Part shown: positions 11,600-24,100 of the stretch, piece by piece
Numbering within the stretch: position 1 is the stretch's first letter
Layout of the letters: each line of letters starts with the position of its first letter
Assembly: GCA_032209605.1 (NCBI GenBank)
Contig: JASFXZ010000039.1
Span: forward strand, 3,038,001 to 3,102,000
Source: Mactromeris polynyma
Taxonomy: Eukaryota; Mollusca; Bivalvia; Venerida; Mactridae
DNA length: 64,000 nucleotides
Direction: 5' to 3'
The notes under the pieces: model-generated
Told to the model about the DNA's origin: nothing
Databases searched by the model: none
What the model saw: only the letters and a program-made list of their open reading frames with translations
Made by a program: the position numbers and the translations under genes

Positions 11600-11781
11600 C
11601 CTTATTCACAAACAATTCCAGACTGTAACTCAGAATCTAAACGAATGATCGTCTGAATATGTGTTGTTGACTGCTCTACACTTTTGCCGATTTGTAATAA
11701 AATCCATATTGTAATTCCAAAGGAGCATAACGAACATTTAACATTTAATGTCTAAGTCTGAGTTTCAGTCTAATTGTGTTT
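11600..11781. mobile_element. MITE, family E, diverged copy
   Basis: The ends CTTATTCACAAACAATTCCAGACTG and AGTCTGAGTTTCAGTCTAATTGTG are imperfect inverted repeats. They match the better-preserved element at 46261-46492 (GACTGAATTTCAGACTTAGAC termini). It lies just downstream of the Mab-21-like gene's 3' end. Confidence 0.45.
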
Positions 11782-12108
11782 AGAAAAAGACACAACTGAC
11801 TTTTTTAAATTTAACTTGTTGCACATTCATTGACTGTAAAATGTCAATACTTAATACATTATATAACGGCAATGTGATAGAAAAATATATAAATGGAAGG
11901 TTTGAACATTATGCAATTTTGTTTAATCAGACAAACTCGGATGTGTTCTCTTGTAAAGTACGGGGTATTCCAAACATATCGGCCGTTCGCTTGTCACGTG
12001 TGACTGTATCATCGGTTGATAGTGGAATGCGTACAGCAAGTTCCAAAGATGTTCAAACGCACCATTGTGACATAGAGGCGGTCAAAAACTGTAGTTATCA
12101 CAGAATTG

Positions 12109-13587
12109 TTACCACCAATCTTCATCACTTTCACTACTAGTATCACTATCCTCGTGTGTTCTAGAAGCACGTTGTAAATCCCTTAACAACTGTGGTTCAT
12201 TACTCACAAGCCGCTCCAATGGCGTCTGCATGAAGCCCAGTGTCTTTTGTGGTATACTCCGGAACAAGTCAAACTCACTTTGAAAGAAATGAGGCAGTTT
12301 TCCTTTTTTGACGAAGTATAAAAGTCTTTTAAGTATAGACTGAACACACATATCTCGCGTCACTCTTTGCCAGCGTGGAGAGTGGTCAATCTCAAAATCA
12401 ATATCGTGCATGAGCACATTTTTTAACTGGTAAACAGTCAGAGACTGGAGTCTCCAATCTTGCTTGCATAATGTGTGGATAACCTTTAGAGCATCGAAGC
12501 GCAGTCCGTTATCAGTCGTTGAAATCTTTTGCAAAATATTTTCTTCTTGCATGAGATAACAAGCGCGGAAGAGGGTATCAGAAGTCGGGTCTAAGTCCGG
12601 AAGGTTGGGTTTTATCACATACAGAGGCTCTTCAGGGGAGAGGAAAATGGCGGGGATCAATGGTATTCGTAAATGTTTGGTAAATACAAATTCTAATGTA
12701 TCATTAAGATAATCAAAGTTTAACTGAGGAAGTAAACTATAATCACCAAATTTCGCAACTTTGAGACCTTCTACGAATATTTCAACTAAAGCTTTATTCA
12801 GCTTAGATGTGGAAACATGCATTAAATCGTCTGCTCGCAAGGGTGCGTATGTATCGAAACGAGATCGTGGATTTTTTCTAGGAAGATCGATTTCAATGTA
12901 ACCCATATTTGGAACTTTGTATTTCCATTTTGTGAACCTTAACGATTTTATTGGCACAAAAATGACAACTTCAGTTTTAACCTCATGACTCCATGCAGGA
13001 GTTCCTTCACAAATAATAGGCGGCATTATATCAATACGATTTGGATTTCTCCGGTAGCTTGTCGCCATTCTTTTGTCTTTCAACAGAGTTCTAGCAAGTG
13101 CTATCATTCTCTCTTTTGTCAAGTTTTCTGGTGTGTCTTTTTCTATCATTGGTAGTTTAAATTTTCCTTTATCTTTCACAATTTCTTTCTTTTCCTTAAT
13201 AGGCTGCAATCGCCCTGTTGCCCCTAGCTTACTTCTCTGTCGCTCAACCTTTACTGGAGGCGGTATCGGCGTGTCTCGCTTCTCCTTTACAAATATGGCA
13301 GTAGCCTTTTGTTTAAACATATCTTCATCCTCCTTTACCTTTTGATCGATTTCTGACAGATGTTCTAATACCAGATTTATCTGGCCGGACACTCTGGAGC
13401 AGAGATGGGTACGGGTTCTCTCCCTTAGTAAGTAGGGGTAATAGGAATGCGTGGACTTCCTGCCAATAAATTCAACTTTAGTGAAGGTATGAGAGCTGGA
13501 CTTAGTTTTTTGACGGTCAATGTCGAGAAAATTTCTCAGGATGATGTCTTTGGTTCTCAACCTTCGGGTATAACTTGAAGGTAACAT
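12109..13587 (-). CDS. Mab-21/MiD-like domain protein, intronless
   Basis: An open frame of 492 residues starts at ATG 13587; an in-frame TGA at 13621-13623 supports this start unless an upstream exon is spliced in. Residues 1-180 are basic, charged and low in recognisable structure. Residues about 200-470 match the Mab-21/MiD (cGAS-fold) family: IPLIPAIFL (308-316), LFRACYLMQEENIL (339-352), LRFDALKVIHTLC (362-374), LTVYQLKNVLMH (383-394) and the diagnostic GKLPHFFQSEFDLF (429-442). The C-terminus is acidic (SDTSSESDEDWW). I see neither the Gly-Ser turn nor a clear Asp/Glu catalytic triad of active cGAS-like nucleotidyltransferases, so it is probably a non-catalytic member. The C-terminal pattern recalls MiD49/51 (mitochondrial fission receptors), but no N-terminal transmembrane segment is visible. 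The lack of introns suggests a retrogene or a naturally single-exon paralogue. Confidence 0.72.
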   Translation of the reverse strand: MLPSSYTRRLRTKDIILRNFLDIDRQKTKSSSHTFTKVEFIGRKSTHSYYPYLLRERTRTHLCSRVSGQINLVLEHLSEIDQKVKEDEDMFKQKATAIFVKEKRDTPIPPPVKVERQRSKLGATGRLQPIKEKKEIVKDKGKFKLPMIEKDTPENLTKERMIALARTLLKDKRMATSYRRNPNRIDIMPPIICEGTPAWSHEVKTEVVIFVPIKSLRFTKWKYKVPNMGYIEIDLPRKNPRSRFDTYAPLRADDLMHVSTSKLNKALVEIFVEGLKVAKFGDYSLLPQLNFDYLNDTLEFVFTKHLRIPLIPAIFLSPEEPLYVIKPNLPDLDPTSDTLFRACYLMQEENILQKISTTDNGLRFDALKVIHTLCKQDWRLQSLTVYQLKNVLMHDIDFEIDHSPRWQRVTRDMCVQSILKRLLYFVKKGKLPHFFQSEFDLFRSIPQKTLGFMQTPLERLVSNEPQLLRDLQRASRTHEDSDTSSESDEDWW

Positions 13588-13895
13588 TGCGCAAGGTAGT
13601 TCTGATAGCTTGCTAAATATTCACATCACCCTGTTGGTATGACCGTGTGTATCATCGTGGAGGCTAACACTGTAAGATAAATGAATTTAATGATAACTAT
13701 TTATCAACTTTGTGTGTAAAATATCTACGGTCAACAGAACGCTTGTTACATTAAATACGTTCACATGAAATTTGATTTTCGATAAGATAAATAGCAGTAG
13801 ATAACTTACATATATCACGAGACAATAAGTAATCCTAGCAAATTTGAGGTGTACAGATGGTGGTTCACTGACAATTTTTATCAAATCAATGCAAA

Positions 13896-14203
13896 CAAGA
13901 AATATCGTGAAAAAAGAAGGTCGCCGCAATTTGAAGGTTAAGATTTGTTGTGCAACATCAAATATGCCGAGATGTTACGATTGCAGGTCACTCCAGATAC
14001 AAAATGGATTTAGGTAAATTCACCGAAATTCAGTGGATTTCGGTGATATAACGTACCCTTTATCGAAAGGTTAACCAATCCACGCCAAGATTATAAACGT
14101 TGTTCGGTTGAAGAGAAATTGCCTTGGTGGATAACGTAAGATTTGATTGGTTTACACAACACTGATATGCAAAAAGCAAAACCATGTTAGTACGGCTGCG
14201 CCT
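13896..14203. repeat. Dispersed repeat, copy 1 of 2
   Basis: It is near-identical to 20452-20695 over blocks such as GGTCGCCGCAATTTGAAGGT, CGTTGTTCGGTTGAAGAGAA and ACCATGTTAGTACGGCTGCG. This copy also has a perfect hairpin, CACCGAAAT-TCAGTGG-ATTTCGGTG, near 14020-14046, which the other copy has lost. The shared minus-strand open frames in both copies are a by-product of the repeat. Confidence 0.8.
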
Positions 14204-17200
14204 TTTTGTTGGAGAGGAGGATGTGTATACATATAGTAAAAGAGAAATGGTATGGCAGGGCAAGTCGGAGGGTTTTGCATTAAGAGAATAAGAACTGAGT
14301 AAGTAAGGTGGTGGGAAGGGTGATATGGTTAATGAAAATAAAAAGTCTTGGAACGTTTGTATGGTATAGTTTTACGGATGTTCGTGTCAAACTTAAAAAA
14401 ATATATAATCTTCATTATCTAAGAATACATATATTTAAGTTCTCCTTACTCTTGGACACTTAATAATAACTGAACAGCATTCGCGTATACATTGTGTTTA
14501 TAGTCAGAACTCTAGTGGGTAGATATACTGTAACATGATGATGGATGATGTATTGTTGATGTGTTGTAAGTTTATCTATCATTAGATTGTACCCGTATAA
14601 TCGTCATGCGATAATTGTGTGAAGAAAATTAAAATTTATTTACTATTAGATGTATAACTATGTATTTATTGTAGTTTGTATTCTGTTTCCACGGTGATAA
14701 GATGTAAATGCTTACCTAGAATGGATTTTTTTCTTTACTGTTAAAAGAAATGGAAAAAGAAAATATTTGAATCTATAAGTGGCAAATGTGATGAAGAACT
14801 AGCAAATACAAATGTTGTTAAAACTAAGGTAGATACAGACCGAAGTCTAAATCTCCATAGCAACGTATGTTTACCTGCTCAAAGTCGGTTCGTTGTAATT
14901 GAAGTTTTGTGAATTATTTAGTTATAAGCAGTATTAAAATTAAATATTTTAAATTCCTCCCCGGTGTGCATGGTTTAAATTTAAAACCACATAAGCCAGT
15001 GTAGACATGATCAACACGGTAAGATATTAGATAATACATTGATCGAACTGACAACAAAATTTGGGGTGAAAAACTTCACAAAATGCGAATAACATTCAAA
15101 ATTTGTTATCTGCTATCTTTATTGAAGACAATATATAATTTGGCCACAATGTTTGAATAACTGCTGAATTAACTGACCGGCGAAGAGTCGCATTAAATTC
15201 TAATTCAATTATCTTAAATTAGTAATCACAGTGTGATCTGTCCATCGCTGTTCTTCATGTATAATACCAAGATTATCATTACGTTCCACCAACATTCGGT
15301 ACAGTAATATACTGCACGTGAACGAATGACTTGTATTTATCAAGGGGGGGGGGGGGCAAATTGTCCATTCGATAATCGTTATCTTGTATTTAAACAATTT
15401 TACATTCACTTGATAAAATTCGTAAAATTGTAACTATTGAGTTAAATGGTTTTATTTGAAATATCTGAACTATTTATAACACAAAATCACCAGTATCAAA
15501 AGAGTACTTGACATTACTGGTATGTTTGACATCATTGTGTTTCTTACATTGTAGCCGCACGTCCCCAATCCAGAATATACATTATCTATGTACATGCGAG
15601 TAGCGTGCCATACGCATTTACTCAAGTGAGTAAACTTTAGAATGAAAGGTTTAAAAATATGAAAGTCTTAAAAATGTGAGCCTTGGGGGGTATAGACACC
15701 CCCATCCAAAACCATCCCCATGAGTAACTCTCAATCTGTTCACGTTACGCCCCTCATGTACATACTTCGCCAAATGTATCTAACTATTAAAAATCAATTT
15801 GATACGGTAGAAAAAAGTGGAAAGAGGAAGCTTTTTAACTTTAAAATGTAGGATTTTGCGAATCTTAAGTTATCTTCAAACAATTTCTCAAAAAGTCCGT
15901 AATTTTACGGAGTTGTTTTTTTTTAATCTAAGGTTTCGGAACAGAAATTAATTATACTTATACATGTAGCTACTGCTGAAGCATACTTTCTTACGCACAC
16001 GCCTACACTTTTCTGTTTTGCACTTATGTGGTGTGATTAGGTGACCTGTTTCTATGAAACAGCAGCTGTTTGTTCACGTTGAAACGTATGATGCTTTATT
16101 ATTAAATTTCCATTTCTTGATGGACGGGTTTCCACTTTTCACATCAGATTTCGTGATTTGTTAAAATGTCTTTTCTATAGTGTAGTACAAATGTTTAATG
16201 AATATTGTGTGTGTCCAAAATAATGACTATGTTTGATAGTTTATTATACGATGTTGTTTTGCATGTCACCTACATTCCTGATAACAAACAGACTTATGCT
16301 AGAATTCATCTAAGAACTCCTAATTCATAATACATGCACTTATTGTCATAACGTAATTAATTTTGCCGATTTGAAATCTTGACAAAATATTACGCTTACT
16401 CGTAATTGCAGTCTGCAGACGGACGGACGTACTAGTAAAAAATTCAACACAATAAATTGCTGCTTAATAAAGAAGAAGTGTCTGTAAAACGGTTTAAAAT
16501 TTATGAAAAAAATGTTTCTATCTGATAACTGTAACTATTTAGAACCATTTTAATACTTAGTAATACTTACATCGATTTCCAGTTTCAAATTAATCTCCAT
16601 AGCGTCGGTTTGTTTCTTTGTAAATAAATCCCACAGTATGATTCCTCTCAAGTTAGACACACACACACAGTGTGGGTATGCTATTACAATACATTGACTA
16701 GTTTCAAATCCAATAAAGTGTTAACCCTTAGAGTGGCCTGGGATTTAGATAGGATCTTCGGGTGACAAGATGACAAATCATACGCTATACAATAACGTAT
16801 CGTAGGTTTGTAATAGTTTATTGTTTTGTAGCATTACTATCAGTATATAACACATGTTTATCAAGTTATTGTCTAATAGTTCAATCTATTATTACACTTA
16901 TTATGGTATATAATTGTTAAAATACACAATAGCAGAGATAAAACGCAAGCTACGGGTACCAGTCACCCCAGGATTTGTCCACAGTTCGATGCAATAAAAT
17001 GTTAACTCTCTTCATATGCACGATTCTGGTGCTGATGAACTGGCATTTCCCATCACAAATACACAAAATCAAATATGCACGGTTGTTATATAATTATTTT
17101 GTGTAATTTCACGAAAACACGCTCATAAAATTTGCGAAAAATATCAAACATGGTAAACGAAAGATTAGAGCTAGTGTTAACTCATCTACGCCCTTGTATT

Positions 17201-17360
17201 CGAAAAATGCACAGAGTATATATAATTTACGACGGATTATACATCAAAGTAAAGCATAAATATTCGTCTTTAAACCCACATATCTTTTACCAAAAAAACA
17301 TTTCAATGCGTAAGGTTAGTTACAAACAGTACAGACCAGAACGTTATTTTAACACTAAAT

Positions 17361-17503
17361 ATATACAGTCAAACCCGAACTGATGACCCCTTAGATATAC
17401 AGTCAAACTCGAACTGACAACCCCTTACATGTACAGTCAAATCCAAACTGACGACCCCTTAAACATACAGTCAAACCCCGAACTGTCGATCCCTTAGATA
17501 TAC
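17361..17503. repeat. 33-bp tandem repeat, four copies plus partial
   Basis: The unit is approximately ATATACAGTCAAACCCGAAC followed by TGATGACCCCTTAG, diverging between copies. No coding role is apparent. Confidence 0.85.
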
Positions 17504-20451
17504 AGAATTTTAAAGCAGTTTAAATGGCAAACAGTTCGTTAAAATATGTTTCAATTTTTGCAAATTAATTCTATCGGCTGATGTGTTTTCAATTGTCGTG
17601 ATTAAATACTCTTAATCGTCTATTTAATTATCAGCGAGTTACATAGTGTTCCAAACCTTTACAGCGATGTTTCCCTGAACGAAATTGCGAAAATTATCAG
17701 TTTTACACATGAAACGATGACATACAATAAACCGTTTCAATTTAATGAAAACCGTCGAATTTTCCCTCTAATTTCAAATTTAATTAAACCAAAGTACAGA
17801 GTAAACACTCGCAAAATAAAAATGTTCTGGCTGAATGGGGTGTTGTGTATATTCCGGTTTGCCTGTATATACAAAATAACAATTACCGAAGTCAATAATC
17901 ACAATAATAGCACCAGTTATCACAAATCTGAGTATAATAGAATCTTTCACCACTTCACGAAATGATTGCAGATAATTGTACAATACACAATGACATTTAA
18001 AAAATAAATAATTACACTGTAGCAATTGTTTACTACATGTATATATATACAATTCTTTGTTCATTAACATATATAGGCTGTACTTCGTACCATTTAAAAA
18101 AATGCAGTCAATATGTTTTATTTAAAAATGTAGCAAATAAAATGACAAAGAAGTTGTACGCGTTAGCTTCGAAGATTAATGTATTGCAAACTTAACTCAC
18201 CAAAATGTTTATCGTCAAAATTATGGTTTCACGAAGTACTTATACAAATAAATTGGAAACTAAGAGGAAAACATGTACACTTATGTTACTACGTTCACCA
18301 TAAAGTTCAATTAAAGCATAAGTTTCCCATTAAAGCTTCAAAGAAATTGTATCTACATGTATATTAAATATATTTCCTGTCTATTAATTGTTAAATACGA
18401 AAGTTAATTAATTTCCGTCTTTAAAGTCAATTTTATTTAGACAATCTTTATGTACTTGACCACCGGTCAGTTCAATTCAACTCCAAACTTTTAAAGTTTG
18501 TTCTTCTATTGTAATAAATCTGAAAAGATGAAAAACATACATGCGACGATAAAAATAAAAAATTCTGACTTTTGACATTTAATAAATAAAACGAAGCAAG
18601 GCATATACAAAAAGACAAAACAAATAAATAACCAATGTTTATATATCTTACAAGTAATTCCTATTTTCAAAAAATCTTTAACACTGTACGAATAAACATG
18701 TTGATAAGTTACATTTCAACGAAGCTATGCAGTAGATTTATATTTTTCATTCATCATTGGTCAAAAACAACAACAAGAAAATTGGAATACAATCAAATTA
18801 TACATATAATAAGAAAATAATGTATTTAAACAAGTATACATGTACATAGTTTCATACATATTTCGTATATGTACACGCACTAATTTAGTACAATACCGCG
18901 TCTCAATGGTTACAGGAACGAGCTCATACATCGTATTTATATTTGTATAAAATTATCCCCATTTATGCGTTACATACTTCTCTCCCTTTAACTATGAAAG
19001 ATAATTATTTCAAAATAAACTAGAAGTGTCCATAAGACACGGATGCCCCCGCTATGGGCTTTTCAGTATAATGCAAAAAAGTGCCATAACCTCTCCAAAA
19101 TTGGTGGATTGTAACCTAAAACGAACTTGACCAGTAGTTTATTAACATATGCTTATGTGCCCAATAATGGTAAATAAATTACACAAATAAAGGAGGCAGA
19201 AATGAACATGAACATTTTAGTTAAATGTTTTAAAAAATACCAGCTTATCTATAACATCCTCTTTCTAACAACATGATCAATTTCCCCGTAGACAAAATTG
19301 ACAAATTTTACTATTATAAAGCAACAACGTCTCAACAACTTCCGAAATTAGCATCTCCCGAAACATATTGCTTTGTAGAGGATGCATTGTACGTTTATCG
19401 ATAAGCACCCAGAAAACAGACTTTGAATATGCTTGGTACCATTCGTAGGAACTTGTTTCATGTTTGATGACAAATAGATAAGTTTAAATTAAATTAACGT
19501 CAACAGAATAAGGTAACGTTCGCTAATTTATTCTGAATTCTAACTGCAGTATACAACATCATCTTGGGAAAAACTCACTTGGATCAAGTATGTATTAAAT
19601 TTATAATGAGTAGAAGTTGATCTAAAGATTGCAGATGTGATCTGAATTTGCTCTATAACTAATTCTGAAAACGCGAATACATTTATCATATGAGCGGTTA
19701 TAAATGGCTGATAAAGCATTGACTAGCATTATAATATATATCTTATGAATATGATTTGATGAATAACTATGAATATATTGAAATTAAATTTCATTTCGCT
19801 CGATTTTTTCACATACTTTGAATGTGTCGCCGTGTATCGCTGCATGTGATTCATCGACTCAAGATTGATTGATTGCGTAAAAGGATTAAAGTTTATTTTA
19901 AAAAGTCCATTGATTAAGAAACATTCGTACTTTTGTACAAGAGAAGGTTGGATTGATATTTTGCGTCGCCAATACATCGAATTATTCGCTCTAGCAGTCT
20001 TTATATCATGTTGGCATTACTTCATCGTATGAAATTAAAAAAAAAATATCTTTCATAAATACGGAATTGATCACGCCTCTTGAAGAAATGTTATAGCCAT
20101 TTTAGTTTAAGATATTCGTGAAGGACGTATCTGTCTAGCATGTAAATGCAAAATATAAGAAACAAGTTATATCTGAAATGGATATTAAAGACGGTTGTAA
20201 GCCGTATTCAAGAAAATCGGTACATTTGATTACAATGTAAATCAGACAACTTTTGTTACACTCATTTGCTTTCTGATTGGTCACTTCCTATATTGTCATA
20301 TTTTTCAAAATAAATACAGTGACATATATTATTCATTCAATTTGGTTTACTTCTTTCTTACCCACACATCAAAGAGTTGAAACGAAGCTTCTGTTCAAGA
20401 TTTTATATATTAAATATTAAACAATAGAAACTTAAGGTAACCAATTAGAAA

Positions 20452-20695
20452 CAAGAAATAACTTGAAAAAAGATGGTCGCCGCAATTTGAAGGTTAAGAT
20501 TTGTTGTGCAACAAAAAAGATGCCGGGATGTTACGATTGCTGGTCACTCCAGATCCAAAATATATTTCGGTAAATTCGGTAGATTTCGAACGTTGTTCGG
20601 TTGAAGAGAAATTGCCTTGGTGGTTAACGTAAGATTTGATTGGTTTACACAACACTGATATGCAAATAGCAAAACCATGTTAGTACGGCTGCGCC
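20452..20695. repeat. Dispersed repeat, copy 2 of 2
   Basis: This is the homologue of 13896-14203, shorter because the central hairpin segment is missing (CGGTAAATTCGGTAGATTTCG here). Both copies end at the same block, GTACGGCTGCGCC. It is probably a non-autonomous mobile element of unassigned type. Confidence 0.78.
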
Positions 20696-20989
20696 AAAAA
20701 ATATGTCGGTGTAATGTAATGCCAATGATTGCCTGCTGTCTGTTATAATAAAAGAGACTGCGATTAAGCATCCAGGGATTGCTCATGTAAATTGTACCAT
20801 GAGTTTTACAATCATGTTTGCATGAATATTTCAAATGATACATGTAACCGTTTTAAAAAATCAACAAAACGAAATTCCGAATGTACAGAAACATGAAAGC
20901 AGATGAAAGATCGTTAAAGCGAGTATAATTTAAGCCAATGAGAGATACATATTTATAAGTCATAAATTCGTGCATGTATCCTTCAATGT

Positions 20990-20995
20990 TTTATT
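20990..20995 (-). terminator. Candidate poly(A) signal for the sushi gene
   Basis: TTTATT on the plus strand reads AATAAA on the minus strand, about 175 bp downstream of the stop codon at 21168. The assignment is by position only. Confidence 0.45.
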
Positions 20996-21167
20996 CTACC
21001 GTAAAAGTCAATGTCAATACGTATCTGTCAATCATGTTATGCTTCCATTGTCTATCACAAGCCACGACACGAAACTTAATGGTAATGAAAACGTATATGA
21101 AAGCGATAATGCCATCTAATAGCTTTGAAGCTTGTGTTTGTATTGGGAATACAAGTTTTTATCTTAT

Positions 21168-24100
21168 TTAAACGCCCATTTTTGCATGGGCAAATGGTCT
21201 CCACTGTGGCAGCTCTTTGGGAGCTTTTCGTGGTTTATATACTTGAGGATTATCCGTTCCCTTCTTTCCTATGTTTTTATCATTCAAACCTTTCCTGTAT
21301 TTATCATTAGAGTTCGTCAGATATCTGGGCTCCACGTTTCTCTTTCGTTTCGGCTTCCTTCGTGGTGGTACGGGACTGTGTGCAGGCGATTCATTTTCCA
21401 GATAATCATCATCAGTACCTCTATACTTATCGTCCCTTGATGATTCTACCGGTCCATCTTGTCGACGTCTTTCTGGGCTACTTTGTTCCAGCCTTTGTCT
21501 CTTCCTCTCTTCCATATCTCGCAACCTTTTTTTCCTTTCCTCTTCTTTCAACTCTTGTTCCCTACGTTTCTGCTCCGCTTGCTGTCTTGCAAGTTCCTGC
21601 TGTTGGTGCCTTTGCTGTTCTCTCTCCTTCTCGCGTTCTTCTAATTGCCTTTGTCGTTCCTCTTCCTTTTTTCTTTTTTCTTCTTGTCTCTGTTGAATAA
21701 GTATTTCTTTTTCACGTTCCCTCTCTCGCCTTTTTTCCTGTTCCTGGCGTCTTGCGTCTTCAAGTCTCTGCTGTCTTTCGTCTTCCTTTCTCCTAATCTC
21801 ATCCTCTCGTTCTTGGATCTTGACGTCTTCTTCTGTTTTTGCTAGTTCCTTCTGTTGCTGTCTTTGAATTTCTCGCTCTTTTTCTCGTTCTTGACGCTCA
21901 CGCTCCCGCTCTCTTTCCTGACGTTTGCGTTCTTTTTCTTCTTCGTTCCTTTTTCTGTCCTGTTCATTAGCTAATTCCCTATCCTTCTCTTCTTGCTCTC
22001 TACGCGCTCTCTCCCTGTCTTGATCTTCTGTCTGTTCTGCTTCTCTCCTTTCCTTTTCTCTGCGTTTACGTTCTCGTTCTTGTTCTTTCCTTTGTTTTTC
22101 GAGTTCGCGCTCTCTTTCTTCATCTTCTTTTCTTTCTTGCCGCCTCCTCTCTTTTTCATCGTCTTCTGCTTCTTTTCTTCTCTTCTCAGCATCGTCTGCT
22201 TTATTTTGAAGATCATCCCTTTGTTTTCTATTTTCAGGCGCTGGGGATTGACTTGCAGCTGCATATGCAACTGGTGCACTTTCTTCTTTACGAGGAGATT
22301 GTTTCGACTTCTTAGTCTTTGCAGGCGAAGCTACTATTTTTTCTCTGTACGGAGAATCATTTTCATTGCGGTCGGACCTATTATCATTTTCTTCTTCAGT
22401 TGGCTCTTTATCTTTCTTTTTGCCACCGGTCGTTTTGCAGCAACCAGCACAACAGCCTGGTTTTACTTCGTCTTCATCATCATCACGTACACCTTCACTT
22501 TTATCACGACCTTTAGGTGATTTGTCTCGGTTCTTTGCTGTCTTTTCCTTCTTCTGTTTACCTGAACCAAAGCAACATGCACAACAGCTCGACTTTTCTT
22601 CGTCATTTTCATTTGTTATTTCGTCATCATCTCTTTCTGAACGGCCAGCTTTTGGAGATCGCGATCGGTTCTTCGGTGAACGACTTCTGTCATTATCTTT
22701 CTTTCCACCTCCAAAGCAACAGGCACAACAACTAGACTTATCTTTATCTTCGCCTGTCTTACTTCCTTCAGGAGACTTAGAGCGGTTTCTGCCTTTTGGT
22801 GATTTCGATCTGCCTCTTTCATCCGGTGATTGTTGTCGTTTGTCCTTCTTTTTTCGGGGCCCACAACATGCAACACAACAACCGCCACCTGATGAATCTT
22901 TGTCTTCGTCCGCGGCAGGCGAATGACCACGTCTTCCTTTTGGGGATTTAGACCTTTTTCTCCCACGATCGCTGTCGCGATCTGGTGATCGAGAACGTCC
23001 TTCTTTAGGAGATTCTGATCGTTTCCTGCTTGGGCCGCAGCATCCTGCGCAGCATCCGTCGCTTTTAGAGTCATCATCGTCATCTCGTCTTCCTTCCTTC
23101 GGAGATTTTGATCGTTTCCTAGAAGGACCGCAACACGGAGAGCAACCGCCACCTTTAGAGTCTTTATCGTCATCTTGCTTTGGGGATTTGGATCGGCCTC
23201 GTTTTGGGGATTTTGACCTACCGCGAGATTTCCTTCTCTTTCCACGTTCTACGTCATCATCGTCGCCGTCCTTTTTACTCCTGTCACAAATACTAAAACA
23301 ATGGAACAAAGAAATATCAATATTAACCATTTATCACATTAGTAGACATTAAAATAATATATATATTAACAAGACATTTTATGGAGAATAGAACTTTACA
23401 ATGGCAATGAGTACAGGTTAACTACTGTGAGTCTGTACATTAAAAAAGTACAATGTGCAGACACGAGATTGAAATTGTTAAGCCGTTTTTAGCCGTGTGT
23501 TCGAAGAGCAGTTGACCGCATCAGTTTTCAGGATTTTTCTAAGAAGAGACTTCACTAGATACCAATCGCTATCCCCCGGACTAGACTTACAGACATAACT
23601 GATTTCATATACAGTCGGACCTCGTTCATTCGAATTCATCAGGTCCGAATAATACATAGTTTCGAATAGCCCATTTCAATTCGACGTGCATAAGAAACAT
23701 CGGTACCTGATATTTAATTCGGATATTACCGAGTTTTCGGATAGAAGGTTGTCGAATAAACGAGGTCTGACTGTACTTGTTTTTCCATTGTAGTTCATAT
23801 ATAGTAAGAGCTTTCATTTTCAGGACAACTCAAACACCAGAAGTATGCAATTACCGAAAGCTAACATATGCCGAAAATGTGTATTAACCGGAAGTATTTA
23901 TTGACCGGAAATAAATATACAACTGAAGTATACATACCTTTTACAACATCTGCAGAAATAGCAACATAGGAAGATGAGTAGAGCCAACAAGAGGAGCAGG
24001 AGTAGAATGATCAAAGCTATCACCACCCAGAATCCAACTGTAATACAGAATGTTATAGGGTGTTAATGTTGTAATGTAGATACATGTTTTACATTATATA

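Larger units (their letters stand above)
13588..21167. other. Gene-poor stretch between the Mab-21-like and sushi genes
   Basis: No supported exon was found over 7.5 kb. It contains a dispersed-repeat copy (13896-14203), a poly-G run near 15342-15354, a four-unit 33-bp tandem repeat (17361-17503), a SINE tail module near 19451, the second dispersed-repeat copy (20452-20695) and the 3' UTR of the sushi gene at its right end. Open frames here are short, AT-rich and unrecognised. Confidence 0.6.

Noticed and set aside
21362..23245. Several plus- and minus-strand open frames of 60-209 codons over the sushi gene's last exon
   Set aside because: They are other-frame shadows of the purine-rich, low-complexity 3' exon, whose own frame is fixed by phase-matched splicing.
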